From: Wyeomyia smithii
Lineage: Eukaryota > Arthropoda > Insecta > Diptera > Culicidae
Assembly: GCF_029784165.1 (NCBI RefSeq)
Contig: NC_073695.1
Location: forward strand, 212,999,896-213,063,895
Length of the DNA: 64,000 nt
Reading direction: 5' to 3'
Shown: positions 11,301 to 21,440 of the stretch, one piece after another
How the letters are laid out: each line of letters opens with the position of its first letter
Numbering within the stretch: the stretch's first letter is position 1
Program-made: the position numbers and the translations under genes
Notes under the pieces: generated by a model
Databases searched by the model: none
What the model was told of the DNA's origin: nothing
What the model saw: only the letters and a program-made list of their open reading frames with translations

Positions 11301-11892
11301 CGCTTGGGCGCGCTGGAGGTTTCGGGATACGTGTCATTTCACCGTTGTTTAAAATAGTCATGTCGAAGTCATCGCAAAGGTTATAGATTAAAGAGGAGCG
11401 GTTATCATTGTATGGGGAACCCCAAGCCACGCCATGAGAGTTGAAGTCTCCCAAAATCAAACGTGGCGAGGGAAGAAGTTCTATTAAATCAAAGAGCAGC
11501 CGTTGCCCAACCTGTGCTCTGGGAGGAATATATATTGAGGCAATACAAAGCTCTTTACCTTGTATTGTCATTTGACATGCGACAACTTCGATGCCTGGAA
11601 TCGAGGGGAGGTTAATACGACAGAAAGAATAGCACTTTTTAATCCCTAAAAGTACTCCTCCATATGGGGTGTCTCGATCAAGGCGAATAATATTAAAATC
11701 ATGGAAGTTGAGATCAATATTTGAAGTAAGCCAAGTTTCACAAAGGGAAAATGCATCGCATTTGTTTTCATTTATCAAAACTTTAAACGAATCAATTTTT
11801 GGTAAAATACTTCTACAATTCCACTGTAACACAGAGATAGAATCCTTCATATACGCAGTTGAATTAGGCATCGAAGGATACAATCGCTGCAA
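8224..11892 (-). CDS. I-clade LINE ORF2: endonuclease-RT-RNase H, C-terminus rewritten by a SINE
   Basis: The frame is open for 1222 codons. The N-terminal third is an AP-type endonuclease (LGDFNSHGVAWGS, GSDHLPILI) that would nick target DNA. The middle is reverse transcriptase (AFLDIKGAFDSV, LPQGSCLSPLLYNFYVND, and the active site LADD near residue 664, where most LINEs have FADD). RNase H follows at about 950-1072 with YTDGSLL, AELAAIQ, FTDSLSS and GNEKAD, so all four acidic residues are present. After VRQN (about residue 1098) the frame runs through the inserted SINE and then out of frame to a stop at 8224. The native C-terminus continues in another frame (7971-8381). The start overlaps ORF1 by 29 bp. 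The enzymatic core looks intact. Confidence 0.85.
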   Translation of the reverse strand: MQRLYPSMPNSTAYMKDSISVLQWNCRSILPKIDSFKVLINENKCDAFSLCETWLTSNIDLNFHDFNIIRLDRDTPYGGVLLGIKKCYSFCRINLPSIPGIEVVACQMTIQGKELCIASIYIPPRAQVGQRLLFDLIELLPSPRLILGDFNSHGVAWGSPYNDNRSSLIYNLCDDFDMTILNNGEMTRIPKPPARPSALDLSLCSTSLRLDCTWKVILDPHGSDHLPILISINNGSTRMRPIDIPYDLTRNVDWKLYEEMISKAVESIQHHPRLEEYNLLAGLILDAALQAQTKKYPGVTIKGRPPTPWWDQECSDVYTQRSDAYLTFRDTDDADDFKRYSELDTKFKSLTKAKKRGYWRRFVNETSRETSMSTLWNTARRMRNRVTVNESEESSSRWKFDFARKVCPDSVPEQNIVRDASPGHDAIESPFTMAEFSVALLSCNNNAPGLDRIKFNLLKNLPGNAKRRLLNLFNKFLEQNIVPQDWRQVKVIAIQKPGKPASDHNSYRPIAMLSCIRKLMEKMILRRLDHWVVSNGLLSDTQFGFRRAKGTNDCLALLSTDIQLAYARKEQMASAFLDIKGAFDSVSIDILSGKLHRQGFSPILNNFLHNLLSEKHMHFTHGDLATFRISYMGLPQGSCLSPLLYNFYVNDIDECLANSCTIRQLADDSVISVTGAKAADLQGPLQDTLDNLSAWALQLGIEFSPEKTEIVVFSRKHEPAQLQTQLMGKTISQVLVHKYLGVWFDSKGTWGCHVRYLMKKCQQRVNFLRTITGQWWGAHPGDLIRLYQTTILSVIEYGCFCFRSAANTHLIKLERIQYRCLRIALGCMQSTHTMSLEVLAGVLPLKNRFWSLSSRILIKCEVLNRPVIENFERLIELNSQTRFMTLYFNHMSQNINPSSNIPNRVDLSNTSDSTVFFDTSMIEETRGIPDHLRVQQIPKIFSNKYRNINCDNMYYTDGSLLDGSTGFGIFNNNLTVSHKLDNPASVYVAELAAIQYTLGIIEKMPTDHYFIFTDSLSSIEALRSMKDVKHSPYFLGKIREHLSALSEKSTQITLAWVPSHCSIPGNEKADFLAKVGATNGDIYERPIAFNEFFAFVRQNPAGLEVRWWPNKPVVVGSSLGSGETVSVSRIVALAPQLSCTLNSWLRSLCIVNRRSSSESECSTKALLTSEYDHQLAKFLDQGGTGKVVTFHNPQGIDEPVVQGVGCRSGFHLRDVPAYVQSL
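8393..8595 (-). mobile_element. tRNA-derived SINE inserted in LINE ORF2
   Basis: Read on the minus strand it begins CCAGCTGGTCTCGAGG and has an A-box-like TGGCCTAACAAGCC, then a B box GGTTCGAGTCT, marking a tRNA-derived pol III promoter. The tail carries CGGAATGTAGCACCAAGGC and ends TTTGCT. The 11-bp direct repeat ATTCTGACGTA (plus strand) flanks it at 8382-8392 and 8596-8606. Related copies lie at 26668-26748 with 30051-30145, 37130-37338 and 49641-49731. Confidence 0.88.
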
Positions 11893-13234
11893 GGAGGGGC
11901 CATTGGGCAGTCAACTGCTTCAAAAATGATCTAACTGTTGGGAGGAATGCTGTAAGAAAAATTTTAATTGGATCGGGTACATTGAAATTTTCAAAAATCC
12001 AGTCCACAATGTCAGAAAATTTCACTAATCCAGAGTTTGTTTCCTCAACTGGATGTGCAAAAGGAACAACTGGGGTTTTAGATGTTCCTGGCAGTGCTGG
12101 GAACTCCTTCTGGGACTTTAAATTTGCAAGCCCAGGAGGAGTTTGCTTCGGTTTTTCCGCAGCACTGTTTGGTTTGTTCGTACTTTTCATTACACTTTGG
12201 GAAATCTTAGGACCTTTACGGGGAAGTTTAGGAGAAGAAACATTTTTCCTCTTCCTAGACTCCCCAGGATTGGCATAAGATGTTCCCGCTGATGAATCGT
12301 CAGAATCGGTTTCATCAGAGGGCAACAGATCAAAGGGGTTCGATGTTATGGTAGAAGTGGTCACGGTCTTCTTCAGCATCTCAGCGTAAGAACGCTTTGA
12401 ACGCTCCTTAAGTGACCGCTTGATTTTATCTCTGCGCTGCATGTACACCGGGCATGTGGAGAGCTCATGCTGGTTTTCCCCACAGTGAATACATTTTTCA
12501 GCATTAACACTGCAAGAATCTTCCGCATGAGTCTCCCCACACTTGCTACATCGTGCCTTATTGCAGCAGTAGGCGGCTGTGTGGCCTAACTGCTTGCAAT
12601 TGGTGCAATTCATAACACGGGGTACATACAATCGCACAGGCAGACGAACCCGGTCGATCGAGACGTGGCTAGGGAGTGCAGATCCGGCAAACGTAACGCG
12701 AAACGAGTCTGACGGAGTGTAAACTTTTTTACCGCCGACGAGAGACATGGACCGCAATTGCTTACAATCCAAAATCTTCGCCTGTGTTTCGGTATTTTTG
12801 AAGCAACCGGTTGCGCTTTTTAGGATACACTCGACAGACAGACTCGAATCGGTTATGACACCGTCGATCTCCACGTCTCGTGCGGGTATGTAGACGCGAT
12901 ACTCGCGTGTGAAGAGCTCAGAGCAAGCGATAGCATTGGCCTGTGCCAGATCACTGACCACGACACGGAGCTTGTTAGGTCGGACCTTGGAAATTTCGGT
13001 CACGGCCTTGTACCCCTTCGTCAGGTCTTTAGCAATTTGCAGTATGTTTAAACGCTTTGAATTCACTCCTGCCTTTGGACGAAAATAAACGGTATAGCTG
13101 CCCTGTTGAGATCCGTCCGGGTAAAGCCTGGGGCAAGGGGGGACTGGAGAATGAACAGGGGAGGGGGTAACAGAAGGGTCAGGGTCAGGGGGGTTCGGGG
13201 ATGGTGGCACGGGAGGCGAGGGATCTATATCCAT
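11864..13234 (-). CDS. I-clade LINE ORF1 (gag-like nucleic-acid-binding protein)
   Basis: 456 codons. The N-terminus is Pro-rich (residues about 5-35). A central domain precedes three CCHC-type knuckles: CTNCKQLGHTAAYC, CSKCGETHAEDSC and CIHCGENQHELSTC. These bind RNA and package the LINE transcript in the RNP. A basic and Ser-rich C-terminus follows. Its 3' end overlaps ORF2 by 29 bp, so ORF2 is probably translated by reinitiation or frameshift. The frame has no visible damage. The start at 13234 is the first ATG after a GC-rich leader. Confidence 0.88.
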   Translation of the reverse strand: MDIDPSPPVPPSPNPPDPDPSVTPSPVHSPVPPCPRLYPDGSQQGSYTVYFRPKAGVNSKRLNILQIAKDLTKGYKAVTEISKVRPNKLRVVVSDLAQANAIACSELFTREYRVYIPARDVEIDGVITDSSLSVECILKSATGCFKNTETQAKILDCKQLRSMSLVGGKKVYTPSDSFRVTFAGSALPSHVSIDRVRLPVRLYVPRVMNCTNCKQLGHTAAYCCNKARCSKCGETHAEDSCSVNAEKCIHCGENQHELSTCPVYMQRRDKIKRSLKERSKRSYAEMLKKTVTTSTITSNPFDLLPSDETDSDDSSAGTSYANPGESRKRKNVSSPKLPRKGPKISQSVMKSTNKPNSAAEKPKQTPPGLANLKSQKEFPALPGTSKTPVVPFAHPVEETNSGLVKFSDIVDWIFENFNVPDPIKIFLTAFLPTVRSFLKQLTAQWPLLAAIVSFDA

Positions 13235-15032
13235 TGCGCTAAATGTAGCGCACTAGCGCACTAGCGCCGACAAGAACACGTACCTCTTTACTTCTTCCTT
13301 CCAGCAGTGGTTGTCCGATCGTTCGAAGCTGCACCCAAAGCAGCCAGCAGCACCAATACAGCCACCAGCAGTGAGCCGGGTGTGAGATCACTCAGCACAG
13401 CGACACGGACTCGACTGTCAACTGATGGGCTTGGATTAAAAAGATCTATTCACGGTGCACAGATCAAAACTGCAGCTGGTATTTTGCACCAATACAGCCA
13501 AAGTTGTGAGCCGGGTACAGAACGTATCGACACAACTCACAATCTAGTTGGCCTTTAGCGCGAATAATACACTCTTTTGTTTGGCTATTCGTACACACGG
13601 ACCGGATTGTAATAGAACGACCACTTTGCACGTCCGTTTCTGTCGAGTGTTCGACGCGGAATGACACTTTTCTTCTTGTTTGGATGTATAACGTTTCTTG
13701 TTAGACTTGTCTTTAATATTAGTTTTTTTCGAATATACACAAACTGTAACATTTAAAAGGTATTTATGTTCAACATATATTTGTATATCATTGAAAAACA
13801 CAACTTTATAGAAAAAACGAAATAGATAGCTTTCACACAAATTGAGTTATTGCCAAAGAATATTAAAAAAGCATCGTTTTTTGTACACACCAAGAGCACA
13901 AAATAGCAAAAACTAGCAGACGAAACCTGCACAGAATGAAATATTATCATAATCACTCTACGAAATCACTTTGAACGTTTGTTCCTTCTAGTATCTTTAT
14001 TGCCTAAGTTTTGTTTTAAAAACAGCCTTACTCAACGTTCACGATGACAATACACGTCAAAACGTTGGTCAAATTACTGATCACTGCATATATTTTGCAA
14101 ATTAAATATGCTGTATCATCTCTTGCATTGTTCTAATAATAAAATTATATTTTTATGTATTAATTTTGTAAAATAAATGTATAAAAAATATAAAGTTGAA
14201 AAATCATCCTCATCAGAATTAGCATTATCCTCCTAATTAATATCTAGCCTGTATTTTGCATCACCGCTCATTAAGTGGCTTGTCTCGCAAACTGCTTATA
14301 ACTGGATCTGTTGATTCCAGAAAATGGTGTAGTAAATCAACATTTAAAGCTGTTCTAGAAAACTTTTTGGTGTGGTTTATTCTGTATCTATTAATAATTA
14401 TTTTTCGTTTTCAAATATTTCAGCAAGTTCACCATACGTCTTGATGACTTTGTTCCGGCTTTCGATTCGATTCTTCGCGTGAATTTTTCCAATGCTAGAA
14501 CTAGTTAAAGTTTATGACATATTCGCCCTACAATTGCACTATGAACTGTTACTTTGAATCTCATATCAGGCAATGAAGATACTAAAAGGGACAAACGATC
14601 AAAGTGATTTCGTTGAGTGATTATGTTAATATTTCATTCTGTGCAGGTTTCGTCTGCTAGATTTTGCTTTTTTGTGTTCTTGGTGTGTACAAAATATGAT
14701 GCTTTTTCACTTTTTTTGGGAATAACTCGGTTTGTGTGGAAGCTATCTATTTCGTGTCTTCTACAAAGTTGTGTGTTTTAATGATATACAAATATATGTT
14801 GAACATTATTACCTTCTAAATGTTGAAGTTTTTTGTATATCTGAAAATAACTAATTTTAAAAACAAATCTATTAAGAAACATTATATATCCAAAACAAGA
14901 AGAATTAGAAGAAAAGTGTCTTCGACAGAGTTTTTTGTAAGAACTTAGTCTATAACTTTTCTGAAGACACCATTTCTCTAAAGTGTAAGACTAAAAAGTT
15001 AAATTTTGCAGTGCCACTAGCGGTTGAGTTTC

Positions 15033-15170
15033 GAACTAAATTTTTTTGTCATAATTTGAGCCTTTTTATATACTAAATATCTTCGGAAGACAGTATGTCA
15101 ATAAAACCATTATTTGGAGCGCAAATGAATTAAGTTCACATTTTTGAGCTCTCGTACCACTGTGCTATGA
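15033..15170. other. Short spacer
   Basis: AT-rich spacer between two TIR elements. Nothing recognisable is seen. Confidence 0.4.
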
Positions 15171-15757
15171 GGTAAATTGGGGTGAAATTGATCACCATTG
15201 AAATCCATACATTCTTTTGGCAATGTGCTTTTTTTCGATATGCTAAAGATAAATGATGATTTCTGTACTGAAAAAAATCATTTACAGCTAGTTTGGAAAC
15301 GAAAATAACGAAATTTCAGGTTAAAATTTGTTTATTTTGGTTCACAAGCTGCTTGTTGCTAAATTTGCTCTTATTTGTCGCCGTTAGACCGATTTCAATT
15401 CGGTTTGTTGCAAAAGCTCAAAAACTAGCTCTGAAATTAAAATCTTTGTGGTTTCCTGCGAATTCATCAGTATTTCTTTAATGGTATGGAATGATCATTG
15501 TTGAAAATTACATTTTTTGAGCTTTTATCAAACTTTACTCACTTTTCCAAATTTAACGTAATTAACCCTCAACTAAGATTACTTTGAGTAAATTCAATAC
15601 TTTTTTTTTTGTTATTTGGAAACTTGTTTGATCAAATTTGATTGAGTTTTGACTGAGTTGGAAGAATTTTTCGAAAATATGAAAAATTGCACCGGGCATG
15701 CACGAATTCTCAGGTGACCAATTTCACCCCACTGATCAATTTCACCCCATTCCACGG
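15171..15757. repeat. Degenerate TA-type inverted-repeat element
   Basis: The left end is GGTAAATTGGGGTGAAATTG followed by ATCACC. The right end contains GGTGACCAATTTCACCCC and then TGATCAATTTCACCCC up to CCACGGTA. The ends are mutual inverted repeats and closely resemble those of the better-preserved element at 34174-35109 (CCGTAAACTGGGGTGACTTT). The interior is non-coding. Confidence 0.6.
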
Positions 15758-16089
15758 TATTTCCTGCAGCGGATACAAAACTCAAAAACGAGACTATGGA
15801 TTTCAACATATACAAGCAGGAAACCAGAGTCAGAGCTAGTGCAGCGAAATTGGTTATTACATGATGGTATGCTGATATTGCAAGAAGATTTTGAAGTAGA
15901 ATACTTCTCTCAGGAAGTTCGGCTACATAGAGATGTAAAATGAAATTCTAAAACCGAAACAAGTGAAAAACATGTCCAATTTCAAATGCAAATAAATCGG
16001 TTAGTATTCGATGGATTTCCTACGTTCTTGCAGCAATAGATTGGAAAATCTTTTAAGATTCTTCACAAATGCAGATAATTGTAATTTTA
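15758..16089. other. Unassigned sequence
   Basis: No repeat partner and no protein motif were recognised. An open frame at 15698-15943 shows no family features. Confidence 0.35.
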
Positions 16090-16363
16090 TTATTCAAACT
16101 ATTGTACTATTGAAAATAGTCAAGCCTTGCCAAAACGAAAAATTTGGCCTCTGATTGGTCGTTATATAATTGCTTAACAAGCACGGTCGATAGAATCATA
16201 GACCTTGCCATTTGAAATGTGTCATTTGGCCTATATAAGAGCCTGTTTCACTCGAAGCCGCTCATTATAATTCTAGACTGCAACAGGAGCAGTCCTCCTT
16301 TAGCAGCAGCAGTGGATACAGCAGCAGTAGCAGTGCACCGGATAACGGCCACAGCTGTGGTAT
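16090..16363 (+). repeat. TATA-containing CAG-rich repeat, copy 1, left part
   Basis: Matches the segment around 24290-24630. Shared words include AAGCACGGTCGA, AGAATCATAGACCTTGCCAT, TATAAGAGCCTGTTTCA, CGAAGCCGCT, TCTAGAC and a CAG-rich stretch ending at the palindrome CCACAGCTGTGG. TATATAAG lies at 16232-16239. This copy is split at 16348-16363 by the Juan-like LINE and resumes at 21600. What the family is (LTR, non-autonomous element or duplicated promoter) cannot be decided from the sequence. Confidence 0.65.
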
Positions 16364-16596
16364 TTTTGTTTTTAAGAGGGGGGATTTGTTAGTAGCTTAA
16401 GTATTTATGATAAATATTAGTAAATAATGAGTATGTGTGTCCAATCACAAATGGTGACTTCTCAACACTGTTAGAAATTTGTAATTTTAATTGTTAGGAT
16501 TTGTTTGCTTTCGCAATTAGGACTTATCACTCGTAGGTATTTAAACCTTCTTGTCAGAAAAGGGGAAGTAAACTTACAACTAACTTAATTGCTAAC

Positions 16597-19164
16597 TTAT
16601 TGGCTATAAAGAGAGCTTATCGTAGCAATTGAGGATTGCAACGATTTTTGTCGAAAATTGTTAATAATTTTATTTGACATAGCTTCTAATGGTTCAACAC
16701 CAGTAAGTCTATGTAATTCGAGTGTACCAAACCAAGGAGGACGCTTCAAAATCATTTTCAGAATTTTATTCTGAATCCTTTGGAGCGTTTTCTTCCTTGT
16801 TGAACAGCAACTTGACCAGGTCGGTACAGCATAAAGCATTGCTGGTCTAAAAATTTGTTTGTAAATCAAAAGTTTGTTCTTTAAACAAAGTTTAGAATTC
16901 CTGTTAATGAGAGGATATAAACATCTCGTATATTTGATGCACTTGGCTTGTATACTCTCAATGTGCTCTTTGAAAATAAGTTTTTTATCATAAATAAGTC
17001 CCAAGTACTTAACCTTGTCGGACCAACTTAAAATAACCCCATTCATCTTGACAACGTGATTATTGTTTGGCTTGAGGAAAGAAGCCCTAGGCTTATGCGG
17101 AAAAATTATCATTTGAGTTTTAGAAGCATTGGGAGAGATTTTCCACTTTTGCAAGTAGGAAGAAAAAATATCTAAACTTTTCTGCAATCGACTGCATATG
17201 ACACGAAGACTTTTTCCTTTTGCGGAAATGCTTGTGTCATCGCAGAACAATGACTTTGTGCATCCTGGAGACAAATCAGGAAGATCTGGAGTGAATATGT
17301 TGTACAGGACTGGACCCAAGACTGAACCTTGAGGTACACCTGCTCTGACAGGAAATCTATCAGATTTTGAATTCTGATAGACAACCTGCAGAGTTCGATC
17401 AGTAAGATAATTTTTCAAAATTTTGATTAGGAAAATTGGAAAACTAAAAGTTTACAATTTCGCAATCAAACCTTTATATCAAACACTGTCGAATGCTTTT
17501 TCTATGTCTAAAAGAGCAGCTCCAGTGAAATAACCTTCAGATTTGTTAGCTCGTATCATATTAGTAACTCTGAGCAATTGATGAGTTGTGGAATGCCCAT
17601 GGCGAAATCCAAACTGTTCATTTGCAAAAATTGAATTTTCGTTGATGTGTGACATCATTCTGTTAAGAATAATTCTCTCAAACAGTTCACTTATTGAAGA
17701 AAGCAAACTGATTGGTCGATAACTTGAAACTTCAGCTGGGTTCTTATCCGGTTTTAAAATTGGAGTAATTTTTGCATTTTTCCATAATTTGGGAAAATAT
17801 GCAATTTTGAAGCAGCAATTGAAAATTTTCACTAAAAATTCCATTGTGCTCTCAGGGAGATGTTTGATTAGTATATTAAAGATTCCATCGTCACCAGGTG
17901 CTTTCATATTTTTGAAATTTTCAATAATTGATTTAATCTCATTCAAGTTAGTTTCAATTATTTCTGCAGGTAAAAAATTCTGGGAAGAAATTAAATCAAA
18001 TTGACGTGTGACTTCATTTTCAATTGGACTCACAAAATTCAAATTTGAGTTATGAACACTCTCAAACTGCTGAGCAAGTCTTTTAGCCTTTTGTTCATTG
18101 GATAAAAGAAACCGTTCGCCATCTTTTAAAACTGGAATAGGCTTTGAAGGTTTCTTAAGAATCTTCGACAGCTTCCAAAAAGGTTTTGAATATGGTTTCA
18201 ATTTTTCAACTTTAGTTTCAAAATTTTGATTTCTCAGAAGAGTAAATCTATGTTTAATCTCTTTCTGTAAATCTTTATAAATAGTTTTAAAAACAGGGTC
18301 ACGAGAACGTTGATATTGACGTCTGCGGACATTTTCCAAACGAATTAGAAGTTGAAGGTTTTCGTCAATTATTGGTGAATCAAATTTCACTTGAGCCTTT
18401 GGAACAGAATAATTCCTGGCATCAACAATTGCACATTTTAATGCTTCCAAAGCGGAATCAATATTCACTTCGATTTGCAAATCAAGCTCATCATTGAAAT
18501 TTCTCTCAATATGAGTTTTGCATCTTTCCCAATTAGCCTTGTTATAATTAAAAACAGAGCTTTAAAACTGATTCATGTGATGAAGAAAAAGTTATTGGAA
18601 GATGGTCAGAATCAAAGTCAGCATGTGTGATCAAATCACTACATACATGACTTTGATCTGTTAGCACCAAATCAATTGTTGAAGGGTTTCTTACAGAAGA
18701 AAAGCATGTAGGACTATTCGGAGACAAAATAGAATAGTATCCTGGAGAACAATCATTGAATAAAATTTTGCCATTGGAATTACTTTGAGAATTATTCCAT
18801 GAACGATGTTTAGCGTTAAAATCGCCGATTATAAAATATTTCGAACGATTTCTGGTGAGTTTTTGTAAATCACCTTTAAAATAATTTTTGTGCTCGCGTG
18901 TGCATTGAAATGGTGAATACGCTGCGGCAATAAATAAAATCCCAAGTTCAGTTTGAACTTCAATTCCCAAAGTTTCAATAACTTTCGTCTCAAGATGGGG
19001 AAGAGCACGATGTTTGATTCGGCGATGAATAACAATTGCAACTCCACCGCCGGAATCCTGAATCCTATCATATCTATGAACCACGTAATTGGGATCATAT
19101 TTTCATTTTATGTTGGGTTTCAAAAATGTTTCAGTAATAATTGCAATATGCACTTTATTTACTT
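16597..19164 (-). pseudogene. Juan-like LINE ORF2: endonuclease plus reverse transcriptase, frameshifted
   Basis: Three main pieces on the minus strand keep order. 19084-18548 is endonuclease (IIGDFNAKHRSWNN, STIDLVLTD, FDSDHLPITF). 18480-17479 is the RT N-terminal half (KPDKNPAEVSSYRPISLLSS, FGFRHGHSTTHQL, ALLDIEKAFDSV). 17418-16597 is the RT C-terminal half (VPQGSVLGPVLYNIF, then CDDTSI, where FADD is expected, and KYLGLIYD). No RNase H is present, as expected for Jockey-clade elements. Breaks lie near 18480-18550 and 17418-17480. The extreme N-terminus (TETFLKPNIK) lies in another frame next to the palindromic insert. Confidence 0.85.
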
Positions 19165-19299
19165 TACGAACTAATTTCATTTTTTGTCATATGACTTACA
19201 TTTTAAGTTTAGTAAAGCGGGCAATGTATGCAGTTTGCGAGGATGCGAAAATGAACGGAAATAGAAGGTGTGACTTTTAGGCTTAGAAAAAATTTTCCC

Positions 19300-19374
19300 T
19301 CGTCCAGACGGGACTCGAACCCGCAATCTCCGTTGTCTCCGGCAAGGTGTTTTGGCCAAATAAACTACTGGGAA
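19300..19374 (-). tRNA. tRNA-like sequence (left arm, minus strand; probably a pseudo-tRNA)
   Basis: Reverse complement of the right-arm copy at 19840-19914, with one visible difference in the D loop (TAGTTTATTTGG against TAGTTTAATTGG). The T arm GCGGG-TTCGAGT-CCCGT is intact. The downstream T-run (AATTTTTTCT in sense) could stop pol III. The acceptor stem is imperfect, so function as a tRNA is doubtful. Confidence 0.35.
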
Positions 19375-19839
19375 AGGTATAAATAGTTCTAAACCAAAGT
19401 CGAATCACCCTCTACTATTGTGTTCCCGTATCTCAGCACGCCAACGATGAACTGCACACACTGCCCGGTGGGAGTTTATTTTTGTAACTGAGAGAGTGAT
19501 CTCTTCACGCACACAGTGTATAACGACTTATTATATCTACAGTGGCGCAAGCGATGAGACACGTCAGTTGCTGGCTAGACTCCGAACGCGTATCACGGAA
19601 GAGCTCCGTTGGCTAAATTTACTTTACGAACTAATTTCATTTTTTGTCATATGACTTACATTTTAAGTTTAGTAAATAGATAATAAGTCGTTATACACTG
19701 TGTGCGTGAAGAGATCACTCTATCAGTTACAAAAATAAACTCCCACCGGGCAGTGTGTGCAGTTCATCGTTGGCGTGCTGAGATACGGGAACACAATAGT
19801 AGAGGGTGATTCGACTTTGGTTTAGAACTATTTATACCT

Positions 19840-19914
19840 TTCCCAGTAGTTTAATTGGCCAAAACACCTTGCCGGAGACAACGGAGATTGCGGGTTCGAG
19901 TCCCGTCTGGACGA
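19840..19914 (+). tRNA. tRNA-like sequence (right arm; probably tRNA-derived or pseudo)
   Basis: It can be folded as a cloverleaf: D arm GTTT/AAAC, anticodon arm CCTTG-CCGGAGA-CAACG (four of five pairs, anticodon GGA, but C rather than U at position 33), T arm GCGGG-TTCGAGT-CCCGT. The acceptor 5' strand (TTCCCAG) pairs only partly with the 3' strand (CTGGACG). ATTTTTTCT follows within 15 bp and could act as a pol III terminator. A serine tRNA should have a long variable arm, which is absent, so a tRNA-derived SINE head or pseudogene is likelier. Confidence 0.35.
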
Positions 19915-20089
19915 GGGAAAATTTTTTCTAAGCCTAAAAGTCACACCTTCTATTCCCGTTCATTTTCGCATCCTCGCAAACTGCATACATTGCCCACTTT
20001 ACTAAACATTATTTACTGTTAAAAAATTAAAAAGCTCATTCTCATTGGCCTTCAATGAGCGAGCATTTCAATTTAATATTTTAATTGTT

Positions 20090-21440
20090 TTATTTAAAAT
20101 CATTGCTAAATTTTAAATTAGAAACAATTTTAATAGTAAAATTTGTGCCTATTTGAATGGCTTCAAACATTGATTTTGCCTGCAACATGGCGTTCATAAG
20201 ATCGAACATTGCCTGTTGCAAAAAAGAAAGTTTACCTGCCGTAATAGGCCCCAGGCAGTTGACATTGGGAAATATATTTTCGGCAGCAATATTGGCTGGA
20301 GTAATAGGTGTACAAATATTTTCTAGCGTGTTTTGCTTACCCATATTAACGGTCATTTTCGAACTACCAACATTAGGCGGTAGAATGTTCGAACTACCTG
20401 TAACCTGTGCATATGTTAAACGGGTATGCAAGGGAGTAGGTAAACTATGCGTCACTGGTACGCTTGGAGAATTTTGTTTTAATTGGGAAATTGAATTTTG
20501 TTTACCTTGCCTTGCCTTAAAATTGCTAAGCGGACTGGGCATTGATAAAAATTTGACATATGGTTGACGTTACAATTCGCACAGCGAAAATTTTTACTCT
20601 CTTTCACAGGACATGTGTCCTTTTTGTGAGAAGAGTCTCCACAATTAAGACATTTTTGGTCCATGTTACAGAATTTGGAACCATGGCCATAACGTTGGCA
20701 AGTACGGCATTGGGTGATATGCTTTTCACCTCCGCCATACTTCCTATAAATTTCTCACTTTACACGCACATTATACAAAGCATGTGCTTTGTCAAAAAAT
20801 TTTAAGTTGTTAACCTCATTGCGGTTGAAATGCATTAAATAATTAACAAGGGAAATTCCAGTTATCTGACTGTTATCGCCTCGTGATTTTTGTTTCATTA
20901 GAATTACTTGGGTAGGGGCTTTGCCAAGTAATTCTGTTAAAGTAAGTTTGATCTCATCAACGGTTTGATCGTTGGTGAGACCTTTCAATACGACCTTGAA
21001 CGGCTTGGCGCTCTTCGTGTCGTATGTAAAAAATTTATACATCTTTTCAGTTAAATACTGAATAAGACGATTACGACCCTTTATAGAGTCGGAAATAAGC
21101 GGCATTCGCCTCTACGACCAATTTGATAGGTAACTTTAACGTCAGAAACAAACGTTGAAAGTTCCTTTTTGAAAATATTGAATTCAGAAGAAAGAGTTAC
21201 CACAATAGGTGGAACTTTTTCCTTTTTTAAAGGATTGACATTTTGTATAGTTTCATTACTCATAACTTCCATTTCACGGGCTTCTTGCTCAGGCAAAATA
21301 TCAAAAGGATTGTCACTACAGACACTCGAAGTGTCAAAAAGAGATGCCTCTCTTTTCCTCCCCGCAGCGATGCGAGGTTTCTTTTTCCGTTCAGCTATTT
21401 CAGGTGATACGAAAAAAGTTAAAACAAATGTTAAATTCAA
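20090..21440 (-). pseudogene. Juan-like LINE ORF1, broken into four frames
   Basis: On the minus strand, 21440-21081 carries the acidic and basic N-terminus (KREASLFDTSSVCSDNPFDI). 21105-20755 has the PRE/C2HC-type central domain (FKVVLKGL, VNNLKFFDKAHALYNVRVK). 20664-20479 carries zinc knuckles (CLNCGDSSHKKDTC, CANCNVNHMSNFYQC) and AILRQGK. 20542-20090 is the Gln/Asn/Pro-rich C-terminus. Frame changes lie near 21090, 20700-20760 and 20500. The sister fragment at 25190-25497 reads through the first break (ECRLLADSIKGRNRL), confirming a secondary lesion here. Confidence 0.83.

Larger units (their letters stand above)
7574..13662 (-). mobile_element. Near full-length I-clade non-LTR retrotransposon (MosquI-like)
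   Basis: The element is on the minus strand. Its 3' poly(A) appears as the T-run 7574-7583 and its 5' end is near 13662. The 14-bp direct repeat GACACTTTTCTTCT flanks it at 7560-7573 and 13663-13676, which fixes both boundaries and shows target-primed insertion. It has a 5' UTR of about 430 bp, ORF1 with three zinc knuckles, and ORF2 with endonuclease, reverse transcriptase and RNase H. This two-ORF plan with RNase H is typical of the I clade. MosquI is my closest recollection for mosquitoes, but the family name is inferred. A SINE interrupts ORF2 at 8393-8595. Confidence 0.88.
7459..15032. mobile_element. Long-TIR DNA element, split by a LINE
   Basis: The left arm starts GAAACTCAACCGCTAGTAGC and the right arm ends with its complement (GCGGTTGAGTTTC) at 15032. 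The arms can be followed as an inverted repeat over about 450 bp: 7459-7573 plus 13663-14010 on the left, and about 14590-15032 on the right. The left arm is interrupted exactly by the LINE at 7574-13662. Without the LINE and one TSD copy the element would be about 1.47 kb. The centre (about 14010-14590) has no recognisable transposase, so it is probably non-autonomous. No clear TSD of the element itself is seen. Confidence 0.75.
19208..20005. repeat. Palindromic insert with tRNA-like sequences in both arms
   Basis: The arm 19208-19540 is an almost perfect inverted repeat of 19677-20005. The loop has two parts: a unique 76-bp GC-richer piece (19541-19616) and a 60-bp segment (19617-19676) that exactly repeats the LINE flank 19157-19216. 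Each arm holds a tRNA-like sequence followed by a T-run. The insert sits at the ORF1/ORF2 junction of the LINE. It may be two opposed insertions of one tRNA-derived element, or a template-switch product. It matches no named family that I recognise. Confidence 0.75.
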
